NCBI GenBank assembly: GCA_003952965.2
Contig: RXIC02000047.1
Location: 4,856-68,855, forward strand
Length of the DNA: 64,000 nt
Direction of reading: 5' to 3'
Source of the DNA: Morella rubra
Taxonomy: Eukaryota; Streptophyta; Magnoliopsida; Fagales; Myricaceae
Made by a program: the position numbers and the translations under genes. The notes under the pieces are model-generated. The model ran no database searches and was not told where the DNA came from. It worked only from the letters and a program-made list of their open reading frames with translations. This document shows positions 33,532-45,222 of this stretch, piece by piece (the stretch's first letter is position 1; each line of letters begins with the position of its first letter).

Positions 33532-34985
33532 GCCTAGACATTTTGTGTTGAAAAAGAAATGGGAGAAGGCTTTGCCACAAGGGCTGGACCATGTTTGGCC
33601 AGCCCATGGATCCAACCCAAGTGCCAACCGTGGAGCCCATGGACCACGTGATTCGGTCCGGGTTTGACCCGAACCATGACCCACAACCGTACCAGGTTTG
33701 ACTTGGACCGATGGGTCAACGGTTCAACCCAGTCAACCGTTGACCAACCCGGTTTGACCAGTTGACTTTTTTAAAATAAAAAAAAAAAAAATTCTAAAAA
33801 ATTTTAAAATATTTTAAATGCAAGTGCTAAATCGGATTGTTTAGAGGAAACTAATCTCATAACCCCCTATTGTTGGTAAGTGGAATTCTATTTTATTAAG
33901 TGTTGGATGAAACTAAAATAGGGGATTCCAATATCTTGATTTTATAGTTTGTCCATTTATTTCTTTAGAAGATAAATGAAGGTGTATGAGTGATGGGGGT
34001 GTTGACTAAAATAGCAATGCCGACCCATTTCAAAATTACATATCATTTAGACGATGGTTGCACTTAACTAAATAAACACGTATGCTAAAATAGTGAATAT
34101 TGTATTTATTTGGTGGTCAAAAGGAATCAAGAGTACGGATATTTACATACATATTGTATGAGACATGAGATGGATTCATGACAGATAGTTTCTATCTGCG
34201 TTCACAAGTTGTTGCGTGGTTACTAAAATAGGATCATATTTACAAAAGGTAAAAGCTCTTGATACCTACTAGTGACACAGAATATAAATGTTATATTCGG
34301 TATTTTATTTGATTGATGTGTCATAGTGGGAGGTACCATTAGTTATTCGAAAACCCGAAACTAGTGGATTTATTTATATATACATGTGAATTAATTTCTA
34401 TGTTTTTGCAGATTTATTATACGATACTAATACCCTGTGATGATTATGGACTAAGGCCAAGTTTTATGTTGAAAAAGGAATCTTACTAAAGGTATGCTTA
34501 TCATTAAATTAAATTTAATGTATTGTCCATTAAATTGTTAGTATGTCTATTTAGGCATTATATCTCACTTTTGCAATAAGTTGCATGGGTTTAAAGAAAT
34601 CTGGATATTAAGTAAAAGGGGAAATTGTTCAGAATATGGATATGACTGCCAGTGTTGCGGCGACTTCCATATAGAGTTTATTTATTTGAGTTTACAAAAA
34701 GGAAAAACTTTGTTTTTGAAGACTATCTTTATATGTGCTATTTAAATTAAAAGTGTTTATTGATTCTGCGCTTTTATTGATAGTCGTATTAATTTTTGAA
34801 AAGTTGTGAACTCTCTGAATAATATTGAGAAAGATGTTGATACCAGTTATGCAACTCTAAAAGGAGAGGGATGTGAATCCCACTTGTACGTAGCATGTGA
34901 CACTTAGCCATAGTAATCTGGATATGATCCGATGATGATTGAGAAATCCTTTTAAAGTAAAAGGAATTAAGAGCTACAGATTGTT
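33532..34985 (+). other. Element F leader and eroded gag/protease zone
   Basis: The first part (33535-33780) is rich in GGTTTGACC and GGTCAACGG phrases. The rest is AT-rich. A faint trace of the protease-proximal domain (MDMTASVAATSI near 34640) is all that can be read. No knuckle or capsid motif was found, so gag is either deleted or beyond recognition. Confidence 0.5.
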
Positions 34986-35940
34986 AGAGTTGGTGCATAC
35001 TGATGTATGTGGTGATTTTAACCACATAACCAGAGGATGGTTTTTCCTGTTTCATCAATTTTTGGTGATGGTCATTCCAGTTACAATTATCTGTACCTGA
35101 TGAATTATGAGTCTAAATTTTTTTTTTTTTAAAGTTCAAGAAATTACAGAGTAAAGTGGAAAAACTAACTGGAAGTGAGTATCAAGATACTCAGATAATT
35201 AGATAGTTTTGAACTTATCTTGGAAATGGAAGCATCATATCTCAGTTAATTTCCCTGTTACATCACGGCACAATAATGTTGCAAAAATTTTGAAATTGAA
35301 CTTTATATGATATTGTTCAGTGGGAGATAAGCATAGAATTATTACCTGCATTCTTTTAGGGTTTTACCCAAAAAGGTTCACGAGTTATTATTTGATAATT
35401 GTTAAGTGAACAATTGGTAATTGTAAGTAGGAATATCTACTTTTAAAAGGAGTATGGCCTAAGTAGAGGCAAAGCGTGACAGTTCTTGATGAAACAGTCA
35501 ACTGAGTCAATAAAAGGGGCAGATAAGATCAATAGAAAAAGTGACATTATTGAACCTATTGATGAGTCTAAAGAGTTCAGAACTCAAAAGCATTAGCTAG
35601 AAATCCAGTTTGATGAGATAATCAAATCGTTTGATTTTTCAAAAAATTGGATGAGCCTTGTATTGACAAGAAGTCAGTGGGAGTTTAATATTGTTTCTGA
35701 TTCTTTATGTTAATAATATACTACTCAATTGAAATGACGTCTGAGTGATGTCATCAGTCAAAGACCTTTGGAAGTGTTCCACATTCCTGGAACCAAGTTA
35801 TTGGTAATCGAGAAAGGAAGTCTTTGGGACTATGTTGATGAATACTGGCAAGGGATGGTTTGCAGAATGCCAAGGAAGGGTTTTACCCTTTAGGCATAAT
35901 TTCATCTCTCCAAGTAGAGAGGGATAAGGCCAGATATTAA
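34986..35940 (+). pseudogene. Element F pol remnants: integrase core and RT
   Basis: Near 34985-35110 the plus strand reads LLELVHTDVCGDFNHITRGW, the start of a Copia integrase core, with its first catalytic Asp. Most of the remaining integrase is missing or scrambled by stops. Near 35645-35720 LDEPCIDKKSVGV and a degraded LYVNNI..IEMTS correspond to the RT block before and around the YVDD catalytic motif. The YVDD itself reads YVNN after frame correction. The downstream part near 35860-35930 resembles the RT-RNase H connection. Stops occur every few codons. SIRE element B is inserted just after. Confidence 0.7.
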
Positions 35941-35968
35941 TCAAATAGTCAGTTTTATGAGTAGATAT

Positions 35969-37989
35969 TGTTAGCCCAAGGTTGTTTTGCAAACAATCCA
36001 CAATTGATTTTGATGATAACAAAAATTCTAAGTTTTGAAGAATTTTAGATTTTACCTTGTCAATCCACTATTTTCTAAAATATATTTTAAAGGATTGAGG
36101 TTATCTCACAAAAATATTTCTAAGTGCACTTGAACACCATTACACAAGTTGATAAAATCAATTTTTCATATTGTAGGTGTTTAAAGATGAATTGGAGTGA
36201 AAATGACACTTTCAAAATTGTTGAAAAACCTCTTCAGTACTTATAGTGTCGACACATTGAAGACTAGTGTCAACACATTGCACTGACACTTAAGACAACA
36301 TTTTTAGACAAAGTTATGGGGTCGACACATTGCACTGTCTCCCGAGAGAACCAACTTCAGATCAAATCTTGTCCATACATTACAGTGAGACACCTCGGAG
36401 ATAGTAATGAGGACCTCGAGATATTGTATCAATGTCTCAGAATGTTTGTGGAATGGTTGAGAAAGTGTATGGACATCTCGGGATGTTGTGGGAACGTCGG
36501 GAAAATGTATGGACCTCGGGATGTTTGGAATGAGCACTTCGGAAATTATAATGGAAAAGCTCGAAACTCCTCGGAAATGAAAGTAGAAAAGCAAACATCT
36601 CGGGAGCACCTCGAGATGGTCAGAATTAGAGTTGGTCCTCGGAAATCATAAGGGAAAAGCTCGGAGCACATCGGGAACACCTCAGGGACACCTCGGAGCT
36701 CGGAAATGGTAATAGGAAAGCACACCTTGGAGCACCTCGAATAGTCGGTAATACAAATGGAGCTCAGGAAGGAACCGGGATAGATACCTCGGTTTGTAAA
36801 GAGGACAGGTGACAAACCGAGATAGATACCTCGGTCAGTAAAGGGACCTCAGCTTAATGATGAGATGTACACATTTGCAGTCTACCTAGGCTAGTAAAGG
36901 GGGACCTCGGGATAATGAAGAGACGTCGGACATTGCACTTCCGACAGCTCTTCCAGATCAACTCATGTTGATTATGCACTGACACAAACCACGATTTTTT
37001 GCTGAAATCCTGGAATGTTGACAGCTCCCCTCCAACGACTCTTTTAAAATCCCAGATGACTGTTGAAGTCAAAAGTGCTATAAATAGAATGAGTTAGAAA
37101 GAGAAAGGGGTGATCTGCAGCATCATTCAAAATCTATCCTCCGAAAGAGAGAGAAAGCAAGATCTAAAGAAATACTCTGCTGATTCCTTCAAGACCAAAG
37201 CTTCATTGTCAAATCTTCTCCTTTTGCTCATCATTGATGACCTAGCCTCCAAAGAGAGAAATTTTTTGAAGAAGAGACAAAACACTTGCAATCACTCTTG
37301 CCCTAATTTCTAGAGAGAGAAAGTGCTTTGAAGAAGAGGGAAAACCGCATCTACCAAGAAAGCTTGTGCTCCCACCTGCCAAACTTTAGCTTTCCTTTGA
37401 GAATCTTGTTCTCTTGCACTCTATTGAGCTTTTCACTTGCTTATTCAGCTTAGAGAGCCATTCATTGTAATTCCTTTGTATCCATCTTCTGGAAAACACT
37501 TGAGTGTTGTGTGAACACTTGTTGAGCATTGTGTGAATACTTGTTCTACTCGTGAGAGTAGAAGAAATCCCTTGGGTTTTGCAATTTGTGAGAGTTTGAA
37601 ATGTGAGCTCGCAAAACGCTTTGTAAAGGTTCCTTAGCACCCCAGGAAGCTAAGTGTATTTGCTATTTGGAGAATAGTGAAGGAAGCCCAAGGAAGTCAA
37701 TAGCCTTGGGGGTGGACATAGGCAAGTGTTGGCCGAACCACCTAAAATTATGGTGTCATCTCAATAACTCTATCTCTCTTACGTTTCAGTACATATTCAT
37801 ACTTGTGGAGATTTATGCTTTATGATTTATTGTTCTCTTATTAAGAAGCATTTAGCATATTCAAATCTGCTCTTGTGTTTGTAGAAAAATTTTATTTTCC
37901 AGATCTGCATTTTTATCAAAAAGAGGAGACGTTTTTGATAAACCCAATTCACCTCCCCGCCTCCTCTTGGGTTGTTATTTAGACTTACA
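35969..37989 (+). repeat. 5' LTR of SIRE element B (2021 bp)
   Basis: Starts TGTTAGCCCAAGG, ends TTTAGACTTACA. It contains a long segment (about 36800-37275) absent from the 3' copy, a CTCGG-rich repeat zone, and the shared GAAGCCCAAGGAAGTCAATA block near 37683. Confidence 0.92.
36380..36910 (+). repeat. Degenerate CCTCGG-rich minisatellite in the element B LTR
   Basis: Many spaced copies of CACCTCGGAG, ACCTCGGGA and CATCTCGGGA type phrases, spacing mostly 20-40 bp, separated by GGAAA/ATGGAAAAG spacers. The 3' LTR has the same array over 43800-44215 and then stops abruptly. The array is absent from the other SIRE LTRs in the window. Confidence 0.8.
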
Positions 37990-37990
37990 A

Positions 37991-38003
37991 TTGGTATCAG
38001 AGC
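37991..38003 (+). other. Primer-binding site of element B
   Basis: TTGGTATCAGAGC is an exact match to the standard plant initiator-Met PBS, two bases after the LTR. Confidence 0.92.
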
Positions 38004-38024
38004 TGAGGTTTAATATCTCCATCT

Positions 38025-39640
38025 ATGACAACCCTTGTTAGTACCTCCTTAGCTGAAGGTCAATCCACAAATAGACCACCTTTGTTCAATGGGACTTGCT
38101 ATAACTACTAGAAGGCAAAGATGAGGATTTACATCCAAGCCATGGACTATAAACTGTGGAGAGTTATCTCAAATGGTCCTAAATTTCCTAGACACAAGGA
38201 AGGTATGTTGAAAGATGAAAAAGAGTGGGATAATGCTGATTTAAAACTTATGTCCTTAAATTCCAAAGCTATGAATGTTTTGTATTGTGCACTTGATTCA
38301 AATGAATTTAATCTTGTTTCTGGTTGTGATACAGCGAAACAAATTTGGGACAAACTTCAAGTGGCCCATGAAGGTACAAATCAAGTTAAAGAAAACAAGA
38401 TTAGTATGCTTGTTCATAGTTATGAGCTTTTTAAAATGAAACCCTATGAAAATATCTCATCTATGTTTACTCGCTTTACCGATATTATAAATGGTCTTAA
38501 ATCACTTGGTAAAGAATACACTAATGTTGAAATGGTTTGAAAGATTCTTAGGTGTCTACCAAAAGTTTGGGAACCCAAGGTCACCGCCATTCAAGAAGCC
38601 AAAGACTTGACAAAGCTTTCTTTGGATGAGCTCATGGGATCTCTCATGACACATGAGATGAATCAAGAAAAGGGAGATGAGGATGAAGGAAAAGGAAAAA
38701 GAAGCATTGCCTTGAAAGCCTCATGCTCTAGTGACGATGAGTCTTCCGAAGATGATGAGGAAATGACATTGTTCACCAATAGATTCAAGAAGTTCTTCAG
38801 AAAGAAACAAGAAGATGAAAGTTTTCCAAGGAAGACAAGCTATAAAGGTGATAGTAGCAAAAAGAATGAATTAGCTACACATGACATTGGGACAAGATAA
38901 GACGGATTGCCCCAACCTTGAATCCCACAAGAAATCCAAGATTTTTTTTGGCTGGCATGGGGAGAGGACCGATGAAAGTGATAGTAATAGTGATGAAAAA
39001 GTTGCAAACCTATGCTTCATGGCAAAGGAAGATGAAGATGAGGTACAAGACTCTCTAATTCATTCCTTCTCATTTGATGAATTGCAAGATGCGTTTGATG
39101 AACAATACCTTGAACTAAAAAAATATTTTCAAAATATTGTTCTCTCAAAAAGAATTTTGAAAGTATTGCAAAAGAGAATGATACTTTGAAGAGTCAAGTC
39201 ACATCTCTTAGAGATGATCTTGCAAGGACCACAAAAGAAAATGAAAAACCCTTGCAAAGTGAGTCCAGTATCTTGATTACTGAAAATGACACCTTGAAAG
39301 TGAAAATTGACTCTCTTACAAATGATCTTGCAAGATTTACTCAAGGAAAGAAAAACCTTGATATTCTTCTTGGTTCTCAAAGGTGTTGCTTCAACAAAAG
39401 TGGCATTGGATATGATTCCTTCAATGATAAAAAATCTTACTCTTATATGATCACAAAATCATCTCCATCATTTACATTGTGCAACTTTGTGGTAAATCTG
39501 GACATATATCACATGTTTGTCCAACTAGAAAGAAATCTTCTAGTGGCATTAAACTTGTTTGGATTCGAAAGGACAGGATGAAAGAAATTGGTTCTAACAC
39601 CAAAGGACCCAAAAAGATTTGGGTACCAAAAGGCAAGACG
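38025..39640 (+). pseudogene. SIRE B gag with stops
   Basis: Starts MTTLVSTSLAEGQST 22 bases after the PBS. A TAG replaces the W of the conserved YYW motif (CYNY-stop-KAKM). The UBN2 capsid core follows (KLWRVISNGPKFPRHKEG, CDTAKQIWDKLQVAHEGTNQ, SMFTRFTDIINGLKS). A TGA replaces the R of the VRKILRCLP motif near 38538. Then come ELMGSLMTHEMNQEKGDEDE, an acidic serine-rich stretch and a basic FKKFFRKKQ. The first knuckle is deleted; a second, damaged one lies near 39478 (CNF.VVNLDIYHMF in place of CNFCGKSGHISH, frame lost). A coiled-coil-like stretch separates them. Gag is inactive. Confidence 0.9.
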
Positions 39641-39659
39641 TGATTTTTTTTGTAGGAGT

Positions 39660-42149
39660 GCTTGAAGTCAATCGAAGTCAAGAAACATTGGGTTCTTCAT
39701 AGCGGATGCTCCAAGCACATGATAGGGGATAAGAGTTGGTCCAAATCTCTTAGCCCAAAAGAAAAGGGATAAGTTATATTTGGTGATATCGGTAAAGGAA
39801 TTATTGGTTTTGGAAATGTCGGTATGACTCATAATCCTACTATTGAACATATTCTATTTATTGATTGTTTGAAGCATAACTTGTTGAGAATATTGAAAGC
39901 AAGAAAGTCTTGTTTGTTGGACATAGATTTGAAAATGTATACATTGTTCATTTAGAGGGCATCTCCTCAGAAAATACAAAATGTCTTTCATCTCTAAATA
40001 ACAAGAATAGTTGATTGTGGCATAGAAGGCTTGCTCATGCAAGCATGGACTTGATTTCAAAACTAGCCAAAAAGAATCTTGTTTCAAGTTTGCCTAACCT
40101 TACTTTTGAGAAAGACAAAATTTGTGCAGTGTGTCAAAAAGGCAAACAAACCAAAACCTCTTTTAAGCCAAAAATATGGTGTCCACTTCTAGGCCACTTC
40201 AACTTCTACACATGGACTTATTTGGTCCAACCCAAACGTTGAGTTTCGTTGGCAAACGTTATGGCTTTGTTGTTGTTGATGATTTCAATAGATTCACATG
40301 GGTTCTATTCCTAGCTCATAAAAAATCTTAAGAAAACTCCATATGAGCTACGGAATGATAGAAAACCCAACATTGGTTATTTCCATGTTTCGAATGCAAA
40401 TTCTTTATGCTCAACAACAACAAGGACAATTTGGGTAAGCTCAATGCAAAAGCGAATGAAGAGATGACATCGGTATTGTAGATATTGAAAAAGAAACACC
40501 TCAAATCAACAACGATCTACCAAAGGCTTTGAAGTTTGTCAGAAATTATCATATTGATCAAGTCATTGGTAATGTGGAGAAAAGTGTAAGAACTTGCTCT
40601 TCTTATAATCAAGCTAGTAATGTTGCCTTACTTTCTCAACTTGAGCCTAAGAATATTTATGAGGCAAAAGATGATAAAAGTTGGATCATGCCATGGAGAA
40701 TGAACTAAAACAGTTTGAGAAAAATCTGGTATGGCATCTAGTTCCTAGACCCAAGGATTATCCAATTTTTTATACAAAATGGGTTTTTGGAAACAAAATA
40801 GATGAATTTGGGGTTGTAGTGAGGAACAAGGCAAGATTAGTAGCCCAAGGTTACAATCAAGAAGAAGGGATTGATTTTGATGAAACTTTTGCTTCCGTTG
40901 CTCATTTATAATCTTTTCTCATGTTGCTTGCCTTTGCATGTTTTAATGATTTCAAATGAATGTGAAATGTACATTTCTTAATGGTTATCTTTCCAAGGAA
41001 GTGTGTGTAGAACAACCTCCTAGATGAAAAGCTACCACACCATGTGTTCCAGCTCACAAAAGCACTATATGGCTTGAAGCAAGCACCTCGAGCCTGGTAT
41101 AAACGGTTAAGTTCCTTCCTTATTGAAAATGGATGTCACGAGGTATGATCGATACCACTCTCTTACTAAGGAAAAGGAAAATAAATTGCTTATCGTTCAA
41201 ATAAATGTTGTTGAATCATTTTTGGTTCTACTAATGAGTCTCTTTGTGAAGAATTTTCCAAAGTCATGAAAGGTGAATTCAAGATAAGCTTCATGGGAGA
41301 ATTGAGTTACCTTCTCGGGCTTCAGATTAAACAAAATCATGAGGGCATCTTCATAAACCAAGCCAAATACACAAGAGACTACTCAAAAGATTTGGGATGG
41401 ACAACTCAAAACCGATGATACACCAATGAGTCCATCAACCAAAAATGGAAAAGGATGAGAAAGGTAAGGATGTAGACCAAACAAAATATCGAGGTATGGT
41501 TGGCTCCTTATTCTATCTTACCACTAGTAGACCGGATATAATGTTTAGTGTATGCATGTGTGCTAGATTCCAATCTTGTCCTAAGGAATCTCATCTCCTT
41601 GCGGTTAAAAGGATTTTTAGATATCTTGTTGGCACTCAAAATCTTGGCTTGTTTTATCCCAAGAGTACTGAATTTAATTTACAAGGATACTCGGATACGG
41701 ATTATGCTGGTTGTAAAATTGATAAAAAGAGTACTAGTGGTTCATGCCAATTTCTTGGACCCTCACTAGTCTCTTGGTGTTGTAAGAAACAAAATTCCAC
41801 GGCTCTATCAACCACAGAAGCTGAGTATATTGCCGTGGGCAATTGTTGTGCACAAGTATTATGGATGAAACAACAATTGGAAGATTTTAATCTTCATTAT
41901 TCTCTCATCCCAATAAAATGTGACAATACCAGTGCGATTAATCTTACAAAAAATCCAATTCAGCACTCTAGGACAAAACATATTGAGATTAAGCATCATT
42001 TCATTCGAGATCATGCTCAAAAAGGGGATATTGTACTTGAGTTTGTAAATACCGACCTTCAATTAGCGGACATTTTCACAAAACCCCTTAATGAGGATAG
42101 ATTTTGCTTTATTCGTCAAGAAATTGGAATGAGATTTCCTTCGGATTAA
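39660..42149 (+). pseudogene. SIRE B pol: protease, truncated integrase, RT, RNase H
   Basis: The protease motif reads WVLHSGCSKHMIGDKSW, with H in place of the catalytic Asp. The pre-integrase finger is intact (LWHRRLAHASMDLISKLAKK, then ICAVCQKGKQT near 40125). The integrase breaks off after VVVDDFNRFTWVLFLAHK and rejoins at PYELRNDRK, losing the catalytic middle. RT has [37 protein letters not shown] and [19 protein letters not shown]; the YVDD motif is lost in a short deletion near 41205. RNase H (41445-42149) is one open frame ending ...MRFPSD-stop, with GYSDTDYAGCKIDKKSTSG, STTEAEYIAVGNCCAQVLWM and QLADIFTKPLNEDRF. Confidence 0.9.
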
Positions 42150-42329
42150 TTTGGTGATTTGTGCTTGATTTTTCATATTAATTATGTTAATTGATAACAT
42201 TGGACATGTTATGTTCCTTGTTTAAAGTGCTCTCTATGCATTTCTTTTGAAATCATACTTGCCATTTGAGAAAACATTGTACGTACTCATTTTGCATGCC
42301 ATGTTTTTAAACACCGGTCCGCGTGGCAC

Positions 42330-42905
42330 ATAAATACTCACCAAGGGCTAAGGGTCGACACTTATTGCTTCTCTCGACCTCCCAGAAACCTTTCATCTCT
42401 TCCAAACGGCCAAATTCTTACTTTTCCTTCCCAATTGGTATCTGATGAAGGCCACTTGTATGAAGAAGGGATTTGAAGATATTACAAAGCTGCTTGGTGT
42501 TCATACAGAGCTTTTTGGGACTCTTGATATGGTTATGAAGGGTCTTAAGCAACAAGTCAGTAACAACATCCATGTGGCTAGCAATGTGATTCATAATACT
42601 GCTGCTAAGTTCACCACTATTTCTGTTGATCTTCATGCTTTTGTGAAATCATCAGCTGAGGATGTTGTAAAGGCCACAGAGGTGCATATGGAAGTTGATA
42701 GAAATCTTCAGCCTCATGGGATGAAATGGACATATTAGTTCTCCACGACTTGGATGGAATGGCTGAAGAAGTTTGAAACTGTGCGTATCCTCCTCCTATC
42801 CAGAAATCAAACTTCTCACCTCCACTACACATCTTCCACCTAAATAGCCACCTACTCTTGCCCTCCCCTTATCCTATTTTTGATGATGCTAAAGGGGGAG
42901 AAATT
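42330..42905 (+). pseudogene. SIRE B env-like remnant, mostly deleted
   Basis: Only the C-terminal helical portion of the env-like frame remains. A readable segment (LLGVHTELFGTLDMVMKGLK, VIHNTAAKFTTISVDLHAF) is followed by stops. The terminal DDAKGGE-type end (TTTTTGATGATGCTAAAGGG) near 42880 matches element A at 25550. The N-terminal core with LPYGMLLTQIF, present in element A, is missing. A single GGGTCGACACTT near 42352 is left of the palindrome cluster seen in A. Confidence 0.6.
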
Positions 42906-43420
42906 AGAAGTATTATGGGGAGAAGTTATAAGTGATTATGTTGACTTCCTAGTCCTTAACAGAGGACATTCCATTTACACTTGACTTGCTTTATCTAATG
43001 GATATCTATGTTCATTTATATGTCTCCATTGGATTATTTTATTATGCTCATATCTGCTGATTTTCTAATGGTGATCATAAGGGATTTGGGAAGTGCTTAT
43101 CTCTTTGCACTTAACTGTGGACATTTGAGTTTTGCTTTACAGGTAGTATTCCTAACTTTCAAATGGTATCAATATGAAGTCTTGTGTTTTTTATTAGAAA
43201 ATTGAAAGTTTGGGAATTTTGGAGGAAGTTTATAGAAGTGTTCTTCTTGTTTTTAAATTTTGGGAAACCTCCATTTACAAAGGAAACTCTTGCAAAATTT
43301 TTGTAAAATCTTAAAGTCCTTTTTGCTAAAAATATCATGAAAAACTCCTACTTGTTCTCAGGGGGAGCTTTTCTATTTGTTAGCAAATTGTCGTTTTTAA
43401 AATGGTTTTGTCATCATCAA
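42906..43420 (+). other. SIRE B 3' internal spacer
   Basis: AT-rich, parallel to element A's 25560-25940, including TCAGGGGGAGCTTTTC. No gene seen. Confidence 0.65.
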
Positions 43421-43432
43421 AAAGGGGGAGAT
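43421..43432 (+). other. Polypurine tract of element B
   Basis: AAAGGGGGAGAT, directly before the 3' LTR and identical to element A. Confidence 0.9.
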
Positions 43433-44908
43433 TGTTAGCCTAAGGTTGTTTTCCAAACAATCCATAATTGATTTTGATGACAACAAAAATTTTAAGTTTT
43501 GAAGACTTTTAGATTTTACCTTGTCAATCCACTATTTTCTAAGATATATTTTAAAGGATTGAGGTTATCTCACAAAAATATTTCTAAGTGCACTTGAACA
43601 CCATTACACAAGTTGATAAAATCAATTTTTCATATTGTAGGTGTTTAAAGATGAATTGGAGTGAAAATGACACTTTCAAAATTGCTGAAAAACCTCTTCA
43701 GTACTTATAGTGTCGACGCATTGAATACTAGTGTCGACACATTGCACTGTCTCCCAAGAGAATCGACTTCAGATCAATTCTTGTCCACACATTGCACTGA
43801 GACACCTCGGAGATAGTAATGGAGACCTCAGGATATTGTATCAGTATCTCAGAATGTTTGTGGAAAGGTCGGGAAAGTGTATGGACATCTCAGGATGTTG
43901 TGGAAACGTTGAGAAAATGTATGGACCTCGGGATGTTTGGAATGAGCACTTCGAAAATTATAATGGAAAAACTCGAAACCCCTCGGAAATGAAAGTAGAA
44001 AAGCAGACATCTCGGAAGCACCTCGAGATGGTCAGAATTACAGATGGTCCTTGGAAATCATAAGGGAAAAGCTCGGAGCACATCGGGAACACCTCAGCGA
44101 CACCTCGGAGCTCAAAAATGGTAATAGGAAAGCACACCTCGGAGCACCTCAGAATAGTCGATAATACAAATAGAGCTCGGAAGGAATCGGGATAGATACC
44201 TCGGTTTGTAAAGAGGACAGGTGACAACACACTTGCAATCACTCTTGCCCTAATTTCTAGAGAGAGAAAGTGCTTTGAAGAAGAGGAAAAACCGCAACTA
44301 CCAAGAAAGCTTGTACTCCCACCTGTTGAACGTTAGCTTTCTTTTGAGAATCTTGTTCTCTTGCACTCTATTGAGCTTTTCACTTGCTTATTCGGCTTAG
44401 AGAGCCATTCATTGTAATTCCTTTGTATCCATCTTCTGAAAAACACTTGAGTGTTGTGTGAACACTTGTTCCTACTCGTGAGGGTAGAAGAAATCCCTTG
44501 GGTTTTGGGATTTGTGAGAGTTTGAAACGTGAGCTCGCAAAATGCTTTGAAAAGGTTCCTTAGCACCCCGGAAGCTAAGGTGTATTTGCTATTTGGAGAA
44601 TAGTGAAGGAAGCCCAAGGAAGTCAATAGCCTTGGGGGTGGACATAGGCAAGTGTTGGCCGAACCACCTAAAATTACGGTGTCATCTCAATAACTCTATC
44701 TCTCTTACTTTTCAGTACATATTCATACTTGTGGAGATTTATGCTTTATGATTTATTATTCTTCTTATTAAGAAGCATTTAGCATATTCAGATCTGCTCT
44801 TGTGTTTGTAGAAAAAGTATATTTTCCAGATCTGCATTTTTATCAAAAAGAGGAGACGTTTTTGATAAACTCAATTCACCCCCCTCTTGGTTGTTATTTA
44901 GACTTACA
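43433..44908 (+). repeat. 3' LTR of SIRE element B (1476 bp, internally deleted)
   Basis: Starts TGTTAGCCTAAGG, ends TTTAGACTTACA. After GAGGACAGGTGACAA at 44213-44227 it jumps to the sequence found at about 37275 in the 5' copy, losing about 480 bp. Otherwise it is colinear with the 5' LTR. Confidence 0.92.
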
Positions 44909-44913
44909 GATAT

Positions 44914-45222
44914 TAATTTAACAAAGGCCCTAAATGCTGGATAGTGGTTAAGCTTATTCTCAAGTTCTTGAGAAGAACTAAGCGCTGGTCTTGGTGCTTA
45001 GAGTGGAGTATTTGTGGACTATTCAGGGATGCATAAATTTAGGTATTATTGATAGTTGATCAATATTGAATTTATGCATGTGCATTGGGTATAGGTACAA
45101 AAGTTGGAGAATTGTAAGCAGTTTAGAACTAATCACTCCACCGTTGAAAAGAAAAATACATAGAAAGGATGTATGTGGGTATGAGATACCTGTATGAATG
45201 TTTTTTAGTGCAAGTGGGAGAT
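44914..45222 (+). pseudogene. Element F RNase H remnant and polypurine tract
   Basis: Downstream half of the coding region split by element B. A frame reads WIVVKLILKFLRRTKRWSW, the conserved HW.AVK.ILKYLRRTK motif of Copia RT-RNase H, near 44945. The rest is stop-ridden. The end near 45140-45222 follows the usual LTKPL...MGIRYL tail only faintly. The polypurine tract AAGTGGGAGAT (45212-45222) precedes the 3' LTR. Confidence 0.65.

Larger units (their letters stand above)
35969..44908 (+). mobile_element. SIRE-type Copia element B, complete boundaries, dead
   Basis: Flanked by GATAT at 35964-35968 and 44909-44913. The 5' LTR is 2021 bp and the 3' LTR 1476 bp. PBS, gag, protease, pre-integrase finger, RT, RNase H, a short env-like remnant and the AAAGGGGGAGAT polypurine tract follow in order. 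The integrase core is mostly deleted. The first 260 bp of the two LTRs differ at about eight positions, so B looks somewhat younger than element A. It is inserted into the RT-RNase H connection of element F. Confidence 0.93.
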
